Source of the DNA: Cryobacterium lactosi
GTDB taxonomy: Bacteria > Actinomycetota > Actinomycetes > Actinomycetales > Microbacteriaceae
Assembly: GCF_004403945.1 (NCBI RefSeq)
Contig: NZ_SOHM01000006.1
Span: 341 to 64,340 of the forward strand
Length of the DNA: 64,000 nt
Reading direction: 5' to 3'
The notes below the pieces were generated by a model. That model saw nothing but the letters and a program-made list of their open reading frames with translations, ran no database searches and was not told where the DNA came from. Made by a program: the position numbers and the translations under genes. Positions 32,055-40,312 of this stretch are shown here, piece after piece. Numbering within the stretch: the first letter of the stretch is position 1; each line of letters begins with the position of its first letter.

Positions 32055-33404
32055 GTGAACGAATGGATCATGGTGGGCCTCGGGCTCATTCTGACCTTCG
32101 GTACCGGCGTGTTCGTCGCCGCCGAGTTCGCCCTCGTCACGCTCGACCGCAATGAGCTCGAGGCCCGCCGCGATCGCGGCGAGAAACGCCTCGGCCCCAC
32201 CATCAAGGCGCTGCGGATCACCTCCACGCACCTGTCCAGCGCGCAGCTGGGCATCACGCTGACCACCTTGCTCACCGGGTACACCTTCGAGCCGGCCATC
32301 AGTTCGCTGCTGCGCGGCCCGATGCTCGACCTCGGCGTGCCCGACGGCGTCGTGCCGGTGCTCGGCACCGTGATCGGTATCTCGCTGGCGACCCTGTTCT
32401 CCATGGTGATCGGCGAGCTGGTGCCCAAGAACTTCGCGCTGGCCGTGCCTCTGGCCACCGCCAAGTTCGTCGTGCCCATGCAGGCCGCGTTCACGGCCGT
32501 GTTCAAACCCGTGATCCTGCTGTTCAACAACACCGCCAACGCCCTCATCCGCCTCGTCGGCATCGAGCCCAAGGAAGAACTGTCCGGCGCGCGCAGCGCC
32601 GAGGAGCTCGGCTTCCTGGTGCGCCGCTCCGCCCTGGAGGGCCTGCTGGACGCCGACCACGCCGAGATGCTCAACCGCACCCTGCGGTTCTCCGACCACT
32701 CGGCCGCCGACGTGATGACCCCGCGGGTGCAGATGGCCTCGGTGCACGCCGGTGACACCGCCGAGAGCATCGTGACCCTGGCCAGCGCCACCGGCTACTC
32801 GCGGTTCCCGGTGATCGGCCGCGACACCGACGACATCCTGGGAGTGCTGCACGTCAAGCAGGCCTTCGCCGTGGCGCTCGGCCGCCGCACCCTGGTGCGG
32901 GCCGACGAACTGATGCTGCCCGCCCTGCGGGTGCCGGAGTCGATGGGCGTGGACAGGCTCCTCGGCGCGCTCCGCCAGCAGGGGCTGCAGATCGCCGTGG
33001 TCTCCGATGAATACGGCGGCACGGCCGGCATCGTCACCCTCGAGGACCTCGTGGAGGAACTCGTCGGCGAACTGGAGGACGAGCACGACCGCGCCAAGGC
33101 AGGCATCGTGCGCAGCGGCCGGTCGATAGTGTTCGACGCGGGCCTCCGCCCCGACGAACTGCTCGAGCGGATCGGTGTCACCGTGCCCGACGACGGCGAC
33201 TACGAGACCATCGCCGGTTTTGTGACCGACCGGCTCGACCGAATGCCCGAGCTGGGCGACACGGTGCCCATCGACGTGGGCACCCTGCGGATCGAGCGGA
33301 TGGACGGCTCACGCGTGTCGCGCATCCGGCTCACCCCCACCGAAACCACGGCCGACCATGACCCGGTCACCGCCATCATGGAAGGGAGGCTGACCCATGA
33401 GTGA
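32055..33404 (+). CDS. CNNM/CorC-type membrane protein, full-length
   Basis: A 449-residue protein of the hemolysin C/CNNM group, linked to Mg2+ or Co2+ transport. DUF21 (about 1-195) has four membrane segments and contains [16 protein letters not shown] and [17 protein letters not shown] pair follows (about 205-330, starting [10 protein letters not shown] and ending [15 protein letters not shown]), then a CorC_HlyC domain (about 350-430). GTG 32055 is preferred because AGGGAG lies 7 nt upstream. The next gene overlaps by 8 nt and encodes a shorter paralogue. Confidence 0.87.
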   Translation: MNEWIMVGLGLILTFGTGVFVAAEFALVTLDRNELEARRDRGEKRLGPTIKALRITSTHLSSAQLGITLTTLLTGYTFEPAISSLLRGPMLDLGVPDGVVPVLGTVIGISLATLFSMVIGELVPKNFALAVPLATAKFVVPMQAAFTAVFKPVILLFNNTANALIRLVGIEPKEELSGARSAEELGFLVRRSALEGLLDADHAEMLNRTLRFSDHSAADVMTPRVQMASVHAGDTAESIVTLASATGYSRFPVIGRDTDDILGVLHVKQAFAVALGRRTLVRADELMLPALRVPESMGVDRLLGALRQQGLQIAVVSDEYGGTAGIVTLEDLVEELVGELEDEHDRAKAGIVRSGRSIVFDAGLRPDELLERIGVTVPDDGDYETIAGFVTDRLDRMPELGDTVPIDVGTLRIERMDGSRVSRIRLTPTETTADHDPVTAIMEGRLTHE

Positions 33405-34437
33405 GTACCTCCCCGGGCTGCTGTGGCTTGTTGTTCTGTTGGCGGTCAACGCCTTCTTCGTCGGCGCGGAGTTCGCCGTGATCTCGGCACGCCGCTCGCA
33501 GATCGAACCTCTCGCCGCGCAGGGCAACAAGGCGGCCAAGACCACCCTGTGGGCCATGGAGCACGCCACGCTGATGCTCGCCACCTCGCAGCTGGGTATC
33601 ACGGTATGTTCACTGGTGATCCTGAACGTCTCCGAGCCGGCGATCCACCACCTGCTCGAGATCCCGCTGGGCTACACCGACCTGTCGCCAGCGGCCATCA
33701 GCGGAATCGCGTTCGCGGTGGCGCTGGGCCTGGTCACCTTCCTGCACGTGGTGCTGGGCGAGATGGTGCCCAAGAACATCTCGTTCTCGGTGCCCGATCG
33801 CGCCGCGCTGATCCTCGCGCCGCCGCTGGTGTTCGTGGCCCGGGTGTTCAAGCCGGTGATCTTCAGCCTCAACTGGCTGGCCAACGGGGTGCTGCGGCTG
33901 TTCAGGGTGACGCCCAAGGACGAGGCGACGAGCGCCTTCACCCTCGACGAGGTGGCCGGCATCGTGCGCCAGTCCACCCGCGAGGGCATGCTGATGGATG
34001 CCTCCGGCACGCTGTCGGCGGCGTTCGAGTTCACCACCAAACGGGTGTCCGACGTGGAGGTGCCGTTGTCCGGCATCGTATTCCTGCCGGAGCATGCATC
34101 ACCCGCCGACCTGCAGCGGGCCGTGGCCGAGCACGGGTTCTCCAGGTACATCCTCACCGATGCGGCCGGGGCGCCCGGCGGGTACCTGCACCTCAAGGAC
34201 GTGATGGACCTCACCGGACCCGAGGTCTTCGCGCAGCCGGTGCCGGCCAAACGGGTGCGGAAGCTCGCGACCGTGCTGCGTGACAGCGACCTTGAGGACG
34301 CCCTGGCGGCCATGCGCCGCACGGGCTCGCACGTGGCGAGTTCGTTCGACGCGAACGGTGTGGCCACCGGGGTGCTGTTCCTGGAGGACATCATCGAGGA
34401 GCTCGTCGGCGAGGTGGAAGACGTGACGAGCGTGTAG
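33397..34437 (+). CDS. CNNM/CorC-type membrane protein, short paralogue
   Basis: A 346-residue DUF21-CBS protein. DUF21 contains AFFVGAEFAVISARRSQIE and GEMVPKNISFSVP. The CBS region ends in FLEDIIEELVGEVEDVTSV, so the C-terminal CorC_HlyC domain of its partner is missing. It overlaps the upstream gene by 8 nt, and the two probably form a hetero-oligomer. It carries no sign of a frameshift; such short-long pairs are common in actinobacteria. Confidence 0.87.
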   Translation: MSEYLPGLLWLVVLLAVNAFFVGAEFAVISARRSQIEPLAAQGNKAAKTTLWAMEHATLMLATSQLGITVCSLVILNVSEPAIHHLLEIPLGYTDLSPAAISGIAFAVALGLVTFLHVVLGEMVPKNISFSVPDRAALILAPPLVFVARVFKPVIFSLNWLANGVLRLFRVTPKDEATSAFTLDEVAGIVRQSTREGMLMDASGTLSAAFEFTTKRVSDVEVPLSGIVFLPEHASPADLQRAVAEHGFSRYILTDAAGAPGGYLHLKDVMDLTGPEVFAQPVPAKRVRKLATVLRDSDLEDALAAMRRTGSHVASSFDANGVATGVLFLEDIIEELVGEVEDVTSV

Positions 34438-34506
34438 CCGCGACCGCCGCCGCGGGTGGACACACACGCTTCGTTGTGAGGAAGAAGCGAGTTTGAAAGG
34501 ACGGAA

Positions 34507-34545
34507 ATCGGCAGAACGTCCTGATAATCGGCCGTTTTCCTGATA
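34507..34545. repeat. imperfect tandem repeat
   Basis: Two adjacent units, ATCGGCAGAACGTCCTGATA (34507-34526) and ATCGGCCGTTTTCCTGATA (34527-34545), share ATCGGC and CCTGATA at their ends. They lie in the convergent gap between the short CNNM gene and an MFS gene. No function is apparent. Confidence 0.5.
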
Positions 34546-34575
34546 AACGTGCGGTGCTCGGCCTCCGCCTCCGCC

Positions 34576-35841
34576 TCAGCTGAGGGCGGGGGCGGCCGGG
34601 CGGCGGAGCAGCGACCAGGCCACGATCACGGCCACCAGGGACATCGTGGCGAGACCGAGGCCCGAGTAGCCCACCAGGATCAGCACCGGGCCGGCCAGGG
34701 CGCCGCCGAGGGCGCCCGCGGCGTTCATCGAGAGGTCGGAGAACCCCTGCAGCGCCGATCTGTCGTGCACGCCGACGGCCTCGGCGATGAGGGCAGAGCC
34801 GGCCACGACGGATGCCGACCAGCCCAACCCCAGCAGGATCAGCCCGGTGGTCATCGCCGCCGCATTCTCGCCGGCGAGCCAGAACAGCACGAGAGAGGCC
34901 AACAGCAGTGCCTGGCCGGTCAGGATCACCGGCATCCGCCCCACCCTGTCGGCCAAGGCGCCGAACACCGGCGACAGGGCATACATGCCGGCCACGTGCA
35001 GGCTGATGGTGAGGCCCACGATGGTGAGGGATGCGCCGTGTTCGGTGAGGTGGACCGGTGCCATCGACATGAGCGCCACCATGGTGGCGTGGCTGAGGGC
35101 GACGACCATGACGGCGTAGCGCGCCAGCGGGTTGCCGCGCACGATGGCCAGGCCGCCGTGCTGCCGGGTGCTGGCCGGCCGCGCCTCCCGGGCCGACAAC
35201 GCGGTGAGCAGCGGGTCGGGCCGCAACCCCACCGTGTAGACTAGGGCGGCACCCACCTGTGCCGCCAGCGAGAAGGCGAACGCCCCGGTGAGCGGCGGCA
35301 GGCCGAGCTGCGCGCCGACGACCTCACCCGGACCGAACAGGTTGGGGCCGAGCACCGCACCGATGGTGGTGGACCAGACCACGATCGAGAGGTCCCGGGC
35401 GCGGGAGGTGGAGCCGGCCAGGTCGGTTGCGGCGAACCGGGCCTGCAGGTTGGTGGCCGACCCGGCGCCCAGCAGCATCAGGGCGAGCAGCAGCAGCGGG
35501 AAAACGTCGATCGCGACCGACGTGATGGCCAGAATCGCGCCGATCCCGGCGATGCCCGCGCCGGTGGCCAGAGAGCGCCGGCGCCCCCTGGCCTGGGCCA
35601 GGCGGGCCAGCGGCACGGCCACCAGGGCGGCACCCAGGGTGCTCATCGTGGCGGCCATGCCCGACCACGCGTTCGAGCCGGAGAGCTGGGCGGCCAGCAG
35701 TGCGCCGAGGGAGAGCGTGGCGCCCATGCCGATGCCGCCCAGGACCTGGCCGAGGATGAGCACCCGCACCACCTTCCGCTGAAGGTGAGCGTGCGCCGGC
35801 ACGGTCGACTCCGCCGCGGCGGGCGGGCGGTGTTCGGTCAT
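34576..35841 (-). CDS. MFS transporter (drug efflux-like)
   Basis: A 421-residue permease with 12 predicted helices. It has an ARLAQARGRRRSLATGAG loop between helices 2 and 3, a long hydrophilic linker after helix 6 (SAREARPASTRQHGG) and FGALADRVGRMPVILTGQ in the second half. No substrate-specific motif is seen; a multidrug or metabolite exporter is likely. It is divergent from the CsoR-type operator region at 35910. Confidence 0.85.
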   Translation of the reverse strand: MTEHRPPAAAESTVPAHAHLQRKVVRVLILGQVLGGIGMGATLSLGALLAAQLSGSNAWSGMAATMSTLGAALVAVPLARLAQARGRRRSLATGAGIAGIGAILAITSVAIDVFPLLLLALMLLGAGSATNLQARFAATDLAGSTSRARDLSIVVWSTTIGAVLGPNLFGPGEVVGAQLGLPPLTGAFAFSLAAQVGAALVYTVGLRPDPLLTALSAREARPASTRQHGGLAIVRGNPLARYAVMVVALSHATMVALMSMAPVHLTEHGASLTIVGLTISLHVAGMYALSPVFGALADRVGRMPVILTGQALLLASLVLFWLAGENAAAMTTGLILLGLGWSASVVAGSALIAEAVGVHDRSALQGFSDLSMNAAGALGGALAGPVLILVGYSGLGLATMSLVAVIVAWSLLRRPAAPALS

Positions 35842-35909
35842 GGTCTGGTCCCTGTCAAACGAGTGTGCCTAAGTGGCCGACGTCGATCAGCCTACGGTAC
35901 TGTGGCCTG

Positions 35910-35925
35910 ATACCCCTAGGGGTAT
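35910..35925. promoter_or_regulatory. CsoR/CstR-type operator
   Basis: A perfect 16-bp palindrome ATACCCCTAGGGGTAT. CsoR-family repressors (copper-sensing CsoR/RicR, persulfide-sensing CstR) bind such G-tract palindromes. It lies 25 bp before the ATG of a three-gene operon that ends with a rhodanese lipoprotein. No csoR-like gene is within the window. Confidence 0.78.
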
Positions 35926-35949
35926 GAATTCTCGTTGGGAGGGACCCCC

Positions 35950-36519
35950 ATGCAGACCGAATCGAACTCGGGGCCGCAGCAGCCGGCCGGCGGGCGCCTG
36001 CGCCTGCTCGGCGCCGAGCTGCTCCGCTGGCCGGCCCGGCGCTGGTGGGTCGCCCTGGCCACGGCCGTGGGGACGTATCTCGTCATCGCCATCCCTACCG
36101 ACCTGGTCGACACGCCGTTCTTCGGCCGGGAGGTGCCACCCACGTCGTGGTCGTGGCCGGTGCTCGCCGTCAGCGCCGTGCTGGCCGGCCTGGTCACGGC
36201 CACCTACGTGGCCTACCCGGATGGCGCGGCGCCGAAACCGGCCGAGTCGCGGGTGGGGATGGCCGGCTGGTTCGTCACCTTCTTCGCCGTCGGCTGTCCG
36301 GTGTGCAACAAGATCGTGCTGCTGGCGCTCGGCTCCTCCGGGGCGATGCAGTTCTTCGAGCCGGTGCAGCCCTATCTGGCCGCCGCGTCGATCGGGCTGC
36401 TCGGTTGGGCGTTCTATGCCCGGGTGACCCGGGAGAACAGCTGCCGGCTGCCGCGGGGCGCCTCGCGCGCCACCGGGGACGTATCTCGCACCGTCGTGGA
36501 GGCCGATCGTGCTCGCTGA
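35950..36519 (+). CDS. membrane protein with CPVCNK motif
   Basis: A 189-residue protein with four predicted membrane helices (about 33-52, 67-88, 104-129 and 142-157). A CxxC motif, GCPVCNK (Cys116, Cys119), lies inside the third helix; Cys165 is in the tail. I recognise no named family. A membrane-embedded thiol pair under a CsoR/CstR-like operator suggests handling of Cu(I), persulfide or sulfur. The start is ATG 35950 with GGGAGG 8 nt upstream. Confidence 0.75.
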   Translation: MQTESNSGPQQPAGGRLRLLGAELLRWPARRWWVALATAVGTYLVIAIPTDLVDTPFFGREVPPTSWSWPVLAVSAVLAGLVTATYVAYPDGAAPKPAESRVGMAGWFVTFFAVGCPVCNKIVLLALGSSGAMQFFEPVQPYLAAASIGLLGWAFYARVTRENSCRLPRGASRATGDVSRTVVEADRAR

Positions 36520-37066
36520 CTTGCGCCTGTGGTCGCGGCGGCGCTGGCTGGTCGCCACGGCGGTGGCGGTGTGCGCGAGCGTGGGGCTGATCCTGGCGGC
36601 ATCGATGGTGTCGAGTGCGCCAGGATTGGGGGCGCCGTGGTGGGCGTTCGTGGGCGTCGCCGGTGGTGGCATCCTGGTCGGGCTCATCGTGGCCGGCTAC
36701 CTCGAGGCGCCGATCGGCGCCGAGGCCACCGTGTGCGACCTGCGTTGGCCGCTGCTCGGGCTGCTCGGCCTCTATCTGGCCAGCGACGCCAGGGCGCTCG
36801 TGCCCACCCTGTCCGCCGAGGTGCGCCCGGTGGTGGCCCTGGCCTCGGTGGCCGTGCTGGTCTGGGCGCTGGCCGAGCGGATGCGTGGGGAGCGGCACGC
36901 CCTCGCCGCCGGCCGGCGCCGCGACGCGGTGCTGCACGGTGACGCCGATGCCGGCCACCACGCTCTCAGCACCAGCCACGCACTCAGCACCGACGGCGAG
37001 TCCTGCAGCACCTGTCGACCCCTGTTCCCCGCCCGCCCCCATTCCCTTGGAGGACCCACCCCATGA
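36509..37066 (+). CDS. membrane protein with His/Cys-rich tail
   Basis: A 185-residue protein with about four helices (13-31, 43-63, 80-92 and 107-121) and a hydrophilic C-terminal tail containing His143, His150, His151, His157 and the CxxC pair Cys166/Cys169. The tail resembles a metal- or sulfur-binding segment. The family is not recognised. The start is GTG 36509, GGAGG upstream, overlapping the previous gene by 11 nt; its stop overlaps the rhodanese start as ATGA, so the operon is tightly coupled. Confidence 0.68.
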   Translation: MLADLRLWSRRRWLVATAVAVCASVGLILAASMVSSAPGLGAPWWAFVGVAGGGILVGLIVAGYLEAPIGAEATVCDLRWPLLGLLGLYLASDARALVPTLSAEVRPVVALASVAVLVWALAERMRGERHALAAGRRRDAVLHGDADAGHHALSTSHALSTDGESCSTCRPLFPARPHSLGGPTP

Positions 37067-37485
37067 AGACCCCCCACCTCGCCCTCGTGCTGACCCTGGC
37101 CACTGCCCTCGGCCTCGCCGGCTGCTCGGCCGGCACGTCGTCGCCGGCCACCTCGCCGGGCACCGAGACGATCGGCCCGCAGTCAACGCCGGACTCCACC
37201 ACCGCTCCGTTGGCCCTGAGCACGATCATCGACGTGCGCACCCCCGCTGAGTACGCCGAGGGCCACCTCGACGGCGCCATGAACATCGACGTGCAGGCCG
37301 CTGACTTCGCCGAACGCATCGCCGAACTGCCCACCGATGCCGAGTACATCGTGTACTGCCGCACCGGCGCCCGGGCCGCGGCGGCCGTGGCGCAGATGAC
37401 CACGCTGGGTTTCACCGACGTGACCAACGCGGGCAGCCTGGCCGACGCATCCGCCAGCACCGGAATCGCGGTCGTGAGCGACTAG
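37063..37485 (+). CDS. rhodanese-domain lipoprotein
   Basis: A 140-residue lipoprotein with lipobox LAGC (Cys21), a Ser/Thr/Pro-rich linker and a compact rhodanese domain (IIDVRTPAEYAEGHLDGAMNI, active loop YCRTGARA with Cys99). It should accept and carry sulfane sulfur on the outside of the membrane. With the two upstream membrane proteins and the CsoR/CstR-like operator it makes a probable thiol or persulfide stress operon. Confidence 0.87.
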   Translation: MKTPHLALVLTLATALGLAGCSAGTSSPATSPGTETIGPQSTPDSTTAPLALSTIIDVRTPAEYAEGHLDGAMNIDVQAADFAERIAELPTDAEYIVYCRTGARAAAAVAQMTTLGFTDVTNAGSLADASASTGIAVVSD

Positions 37486-37493
37486 CGTCGCCC

Positions 37494-37554
37494 CGCGAAC
37501 TGTGAGAAAAGCCCCAAAACTCGCGGGTTTTCGGGGCTTAAGTCACAGTTCGCG
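37494..37554. repeat. 61-bp palindrome, copy D
   Basis: The best-preserved copy: GCGAACTGTGAGAAAAGCCCC pairs with GGGGCTTAAGTCACAGTTCGC, and the loop AAAAC-TCGCG-GGTTTT can fold further. It starts 9 nt after the rhodanese stop and ends 50 bp before the next gene start, a suitable site for a terminator of the thiol operon. Confidence 0.87.
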
Positions 37555-37603
37555 AGCTGGAGAGCGGGTGGGGGAGTATCTTCGCGCCAGAGAGGGGGCG
37601 CGG

Positions 37604-37969
37604 ATGACGTTCGAGGCAGTGGTCGAAGCGGCCGTACGGGTGGTCGAGGTGGTCGGTGCGGCCATCATGGTGTTCGGCGGGCTGGCGGCCCTGCTGGCCG
37701 GCGTCCCGCGGATGCTCAAGGCCGACACCCGGCCCACGGCCTACCAGGCCATGCGGCGGGAGCTCGGCCGGGCCATCCTGCTGGGCCTTGAGGTGCTGAT
37801 CGTGGCCGACATCATCCGCACCATCGTGGTGGAACCCACGGTGGAGAGCGTGTTGGTGCTCGGCGCGATCGTGATCATCCGGGTGCTGCTGAGCTTCTCG
37901 CTCGAGGTGGAGATGGACGGCGTGTGGCCGTGGGCCCGCTGGCGCACGGCGGGCAAGCCCGAGGCCTGA
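37604..37969 (+). CDS. DUF1622-family membrane protein
   Basis: A 121-residue protein with three predicted helices (VVGAAIMVFGGLAALLAGV, ILLGLEVLIVADIIRTIVV, LVLGAIVIIRVLLSFSLEVE). It matches the DUF1622 pattern, including YQAMRRELGRAILLGLE. The function is unknown. ATG 37604 has AGGGGG upstream; an in-frame start at 37502 would fall within palindrome D. Confidence 0.8.
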   Translation: MTFEAVVEAAVRVVEVVGAAIMVFGGLAALLAGVPRMLKADTRPTAYQAMRRELGRAILLGLEVLIVADIIRTIVVEPTVESVLVLGAIVIIRVLLSFSLEVEMDGVWPWARWRTAGKPEA

Positions 37970-37979
37970 GTGTGCGGCG

Positions 37980-39125
37980 CTAGGACCGGCGCAACCGCCA
38001 GAGCGAGGTGACCTCAGCGGCGCGCGCCGCGTGCAGCGGGTCGGAGGCGTCGGCCACCTTGCGATGGGTGGGGCGGATGTCCAGGCGTGCGACCACGGCC
38101 AGGCCTGCCTCGTCGATCAGGTCGAGCAGTGCGCCGCGGGAGCGCAACCCGAGCAGCTCGGCCAGGTCGGAGAGGATCAGCCAGCCCTCGCCGTTGTCGG
38201 TGAGGTGCTCGGCGAGCCCGGCCAGGAAGCCACGCAGCATGCGGCTGTCCGGGTCGTAGACGGCGGCGTCGGTGCTGGTGGCGGCCGAGGCCGGCAACCA
38301 GGGCGGGTTGCACACCACGAGGTCCGCGCGTCCCGCCGGGAACAGGTCGGCCTCCACGACGTCGACCTGGCCGGCGAAGCCCAGCCGCTCGAGGTTCTCC
38401 CTCGCGCAGGCCAGGGCGCGGGGCTCCATGTCGGTGGCCACCACCCGCTCGATGCCGCGATGGGCCAGGAGCGCGGCGATCACACCGGTGCCGGTGCCGA
38501 TGTCGAAGGCCACGCCGCGCGCGGCGAGCGGGGCGGTCGCCACGAGGTCGAGGTACTCGCCGCGTACCGGCGAGAACACGCCGTAGTGCGGGTGGATGCT
38601 CGCGCCGAGCGCCGGCACGGGCACGCCCCTGGTGCGCCACTCGTGCGCGCCGATCACACCGAGCAGCTCGCGCAGGGCGAGCACCGACGGCCCGGTGCCG
38701 GGGCCATAGGCCTCGTCGCAGGCCTGCCGCACGTCGGGCGCCCGGCGCAGGTTCAGGCCGTGCTCGGCGTCGAGCGGCACGAGCAGCAGCCCGAGCAGCC
38801 GGGCGCGGCGCAGGGCCTCGGTGCGATGCAGCTCGAACGCGGCCTTGAGCGTATCGGTAGGAGTGCGCCGGTGCCGGTCCACCCGGCGGGCCATCGCGGT
38901 GAGCAACTGCCGGGCGTTCTGGAAGTCGCCCTGCCAGAGCATGCCGGTACCGGACTTGGCCATCCGGTACGCCGCATCCGCGGTGAGGGTGTCGTCCACA
39001 ACGACCACGCGGCGCGGCGCCGGCCAGCCGCCCTCCGAGTGCCAGCGGGCGGTGTGCTCGGTCTTGCCGGTCTGCCAGCGGATGTCGGCCGTCGCCGTGC
39101 TGCCGCGGGTGTTCGTGGTGGACAT
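37980..39125 (-). CDS. SAM-dependent methyltransferase (N5-Gln/RNA MTase-like)
   Basis: A 381-residue class I methyltransferase. SAM motif I is FDIGTGTGVIAALL (DIGTGTG at 208-214), and the catalytic NPPW is at 273-276, as in enzymes that methylate amide or exocyclic amino nitrogens (HemK, RsmC/RlmG types). The N-terminal ~180 residues form an extra domain with a basic helix. The target is not certain. The gene is monocistronic, convergent with DUF1622. Confidence 0.83.
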   Translation of the reverse strand: MSTTNTRGSTATADIRWQTGKTEHTARWHSEGGWPAPRRVVVVDDTLTADAAYRMAKSGTGMLWQGDFQNARQLLTAMARRVDRHRRTPTDTLKAAFELHRTEALRRARLLGLLLVPLDAEHGLNLRRAPDVRQACDEAYGPGTGPSVLALRELLGVIGAHEWRTRGVPVPALGASIHPHYGVFSPVRGEYLDLVATAPLAARGVAFDIGTGTGVIAALLAHRGIERVVATDMEPRALACARENLERLGFAGQVDVVEADLFPAGRADLVVCNPPWLPASAATSTDAAVYDPDSRMLRGFLAGLAEHLTDNGEGWLILSDLAELLGLRSRGALLDLIDEAGLAVVARLDIRPTHRKVADASDPLHAARAAEVTSLWRLRRS

Positions 39126-39280
39126 GGCGTCCGATCTGTGCCGCTAGGTGTCGTATCCGCCCGGGTTCGTGCGCCGGGATTCTCGGTCGGCTCTGCGGGG
39201 CAGAAGGCTCTCGCGACCTGTTCGATTATCGCATCCGCCGCCGCCACTGGTTCCGCACGGGGGAACAGTTGGGGTGGGGA

Positions 39281-40273
39281 CTACAGGAGCGCCGGCATGA
39301 CCTCACGTTCGAACAACTCCAGGCCGGACCGGTCGTAGGCCGCCTCGGGGAAGTAGTGGATCGCGTAGCCGAGGCCGCGGTTCTTCATGCCGTTCAGGCG
39401 CTCCACGATCTGCTCGGGTGTGCCGACGCCCTGCGCCTGGCCGCTGCGGTACTCGGCCATGAAGTCGGCCGCGCCGTCCACGCCGAGGTGCGGGGTGACC
39501 CGGGCCTGGATCGCGTCCAGCCGCTCGGCGACCTCGGCCTCGTCCCGGCCGATCACCGTGTTGTAGTTGGCCGAGCGCACGATGGCGTCGAAGTCGGTGC
39601 CGACCGTGGCGCAATGCTCGCGCAGCAGGTCACTCTTGTGGGTGAAGCCCTCAGGGGAGCCGTCGAAGTTGGTGTAGTTCGCGTACTGGGCGGCGATCCG
39701 CAGCGTGACCTTCTCGCCGCCGCCGGCGATCCAGATCGGGATGCCGCCCTCCTGCAGCGGCAGCGGCCGCACGATCGCGCCGTCCACCTGGTAGTGCTCG
39801 CCGTCCAGGGTGGCGGTTCCGGTGGTCCAGGCCTGCTGCATGATCTGCACGCCCTCGTCGAGGCGGGCGAGACGCTCGCCGGCGCGCGGGAAGCCGTAGC
39901 CGTATGCCCGCCACTCGTGCTCGTACCAGCCGGCGCCGATGCCCATCTCGACGCGGCCGCCGGAGACGATGTCGATCGTGGACGCGACCTTGGCCAGGTA
40001 GGCCGGATTGCGGTAGCTCATGCAGGTGCACATCTGGCCGAGCCGCACCCGGCTGGTGGTCGCCGCGAAGGCGCTCATCAGGGTCCACGCTTCGTGGGTG
40101 GCCTGCTCGCTGGGCACCGGCACGGTGTGGAAGTGGTCGTACACCCAGATCGATTCCCAGGCGCCGGCATCCGCGTGCGCGGCCAGGCCGCTCATGGTGG
40201 CCCACTGCTGGGCCGGGTCGATGCCGACGAGGTCGTGACGCCAGCCCTGGGGAATGAAGAGTCCGAATCGCAT
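39281..40273 (-). CDS. LLM-class F420-dependent oxidoreductase
   Basis: A 330-residue luciferase-like TIM barrel (MRFGLFIPQGWRHDL start, SYRNPAYLAKVASTIDIVSGGRVEMGIGAGWYEHEW, IPIWIAGGGEKVTLRIAAQYA). The IGAGW and GGGE motifs are typical of actinobacterial F420-dependent members rather than FMN luciferases. The substrate is unknown. Its start is 39 nt from the lspA-like stop upstream on the same strand. Confidence 0.88.
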   Translation of the reverse strand: MRFGLFIPQGWRHDLVGIDPAQQWATMSGLAAHADAGAWESIWVYDHFHTVPVPSEQATHEAWTLMSAFAATTSRVRLGQMCTCMSYRNPAYLAKVASTIDIVSGGRVEMGIGAGWYEHEWRAYGYGFPRAGERLARLDEGVQIMQQAWTTGTATLDGEHYQVDGAIVRPLPLQEGGIPIWIAGGGEKVTLRIAAQYANYTNFDGSPEGFTHKSDLLREHCATVGTDFDAIVRSANYNTVIGRDEAEVAERLDAIQARVTPHLGVDGAADFMAEYRSGQAQGVGTPEQIVERLNGMKNRGLGYAIHYFPEAAYDRSGLELFEREVMPALL

Positions 40274-40312
40274 GCTGCCCAGCCTAGGGGTGGCGGTGGA
40301 CGTCTGGTCGGT

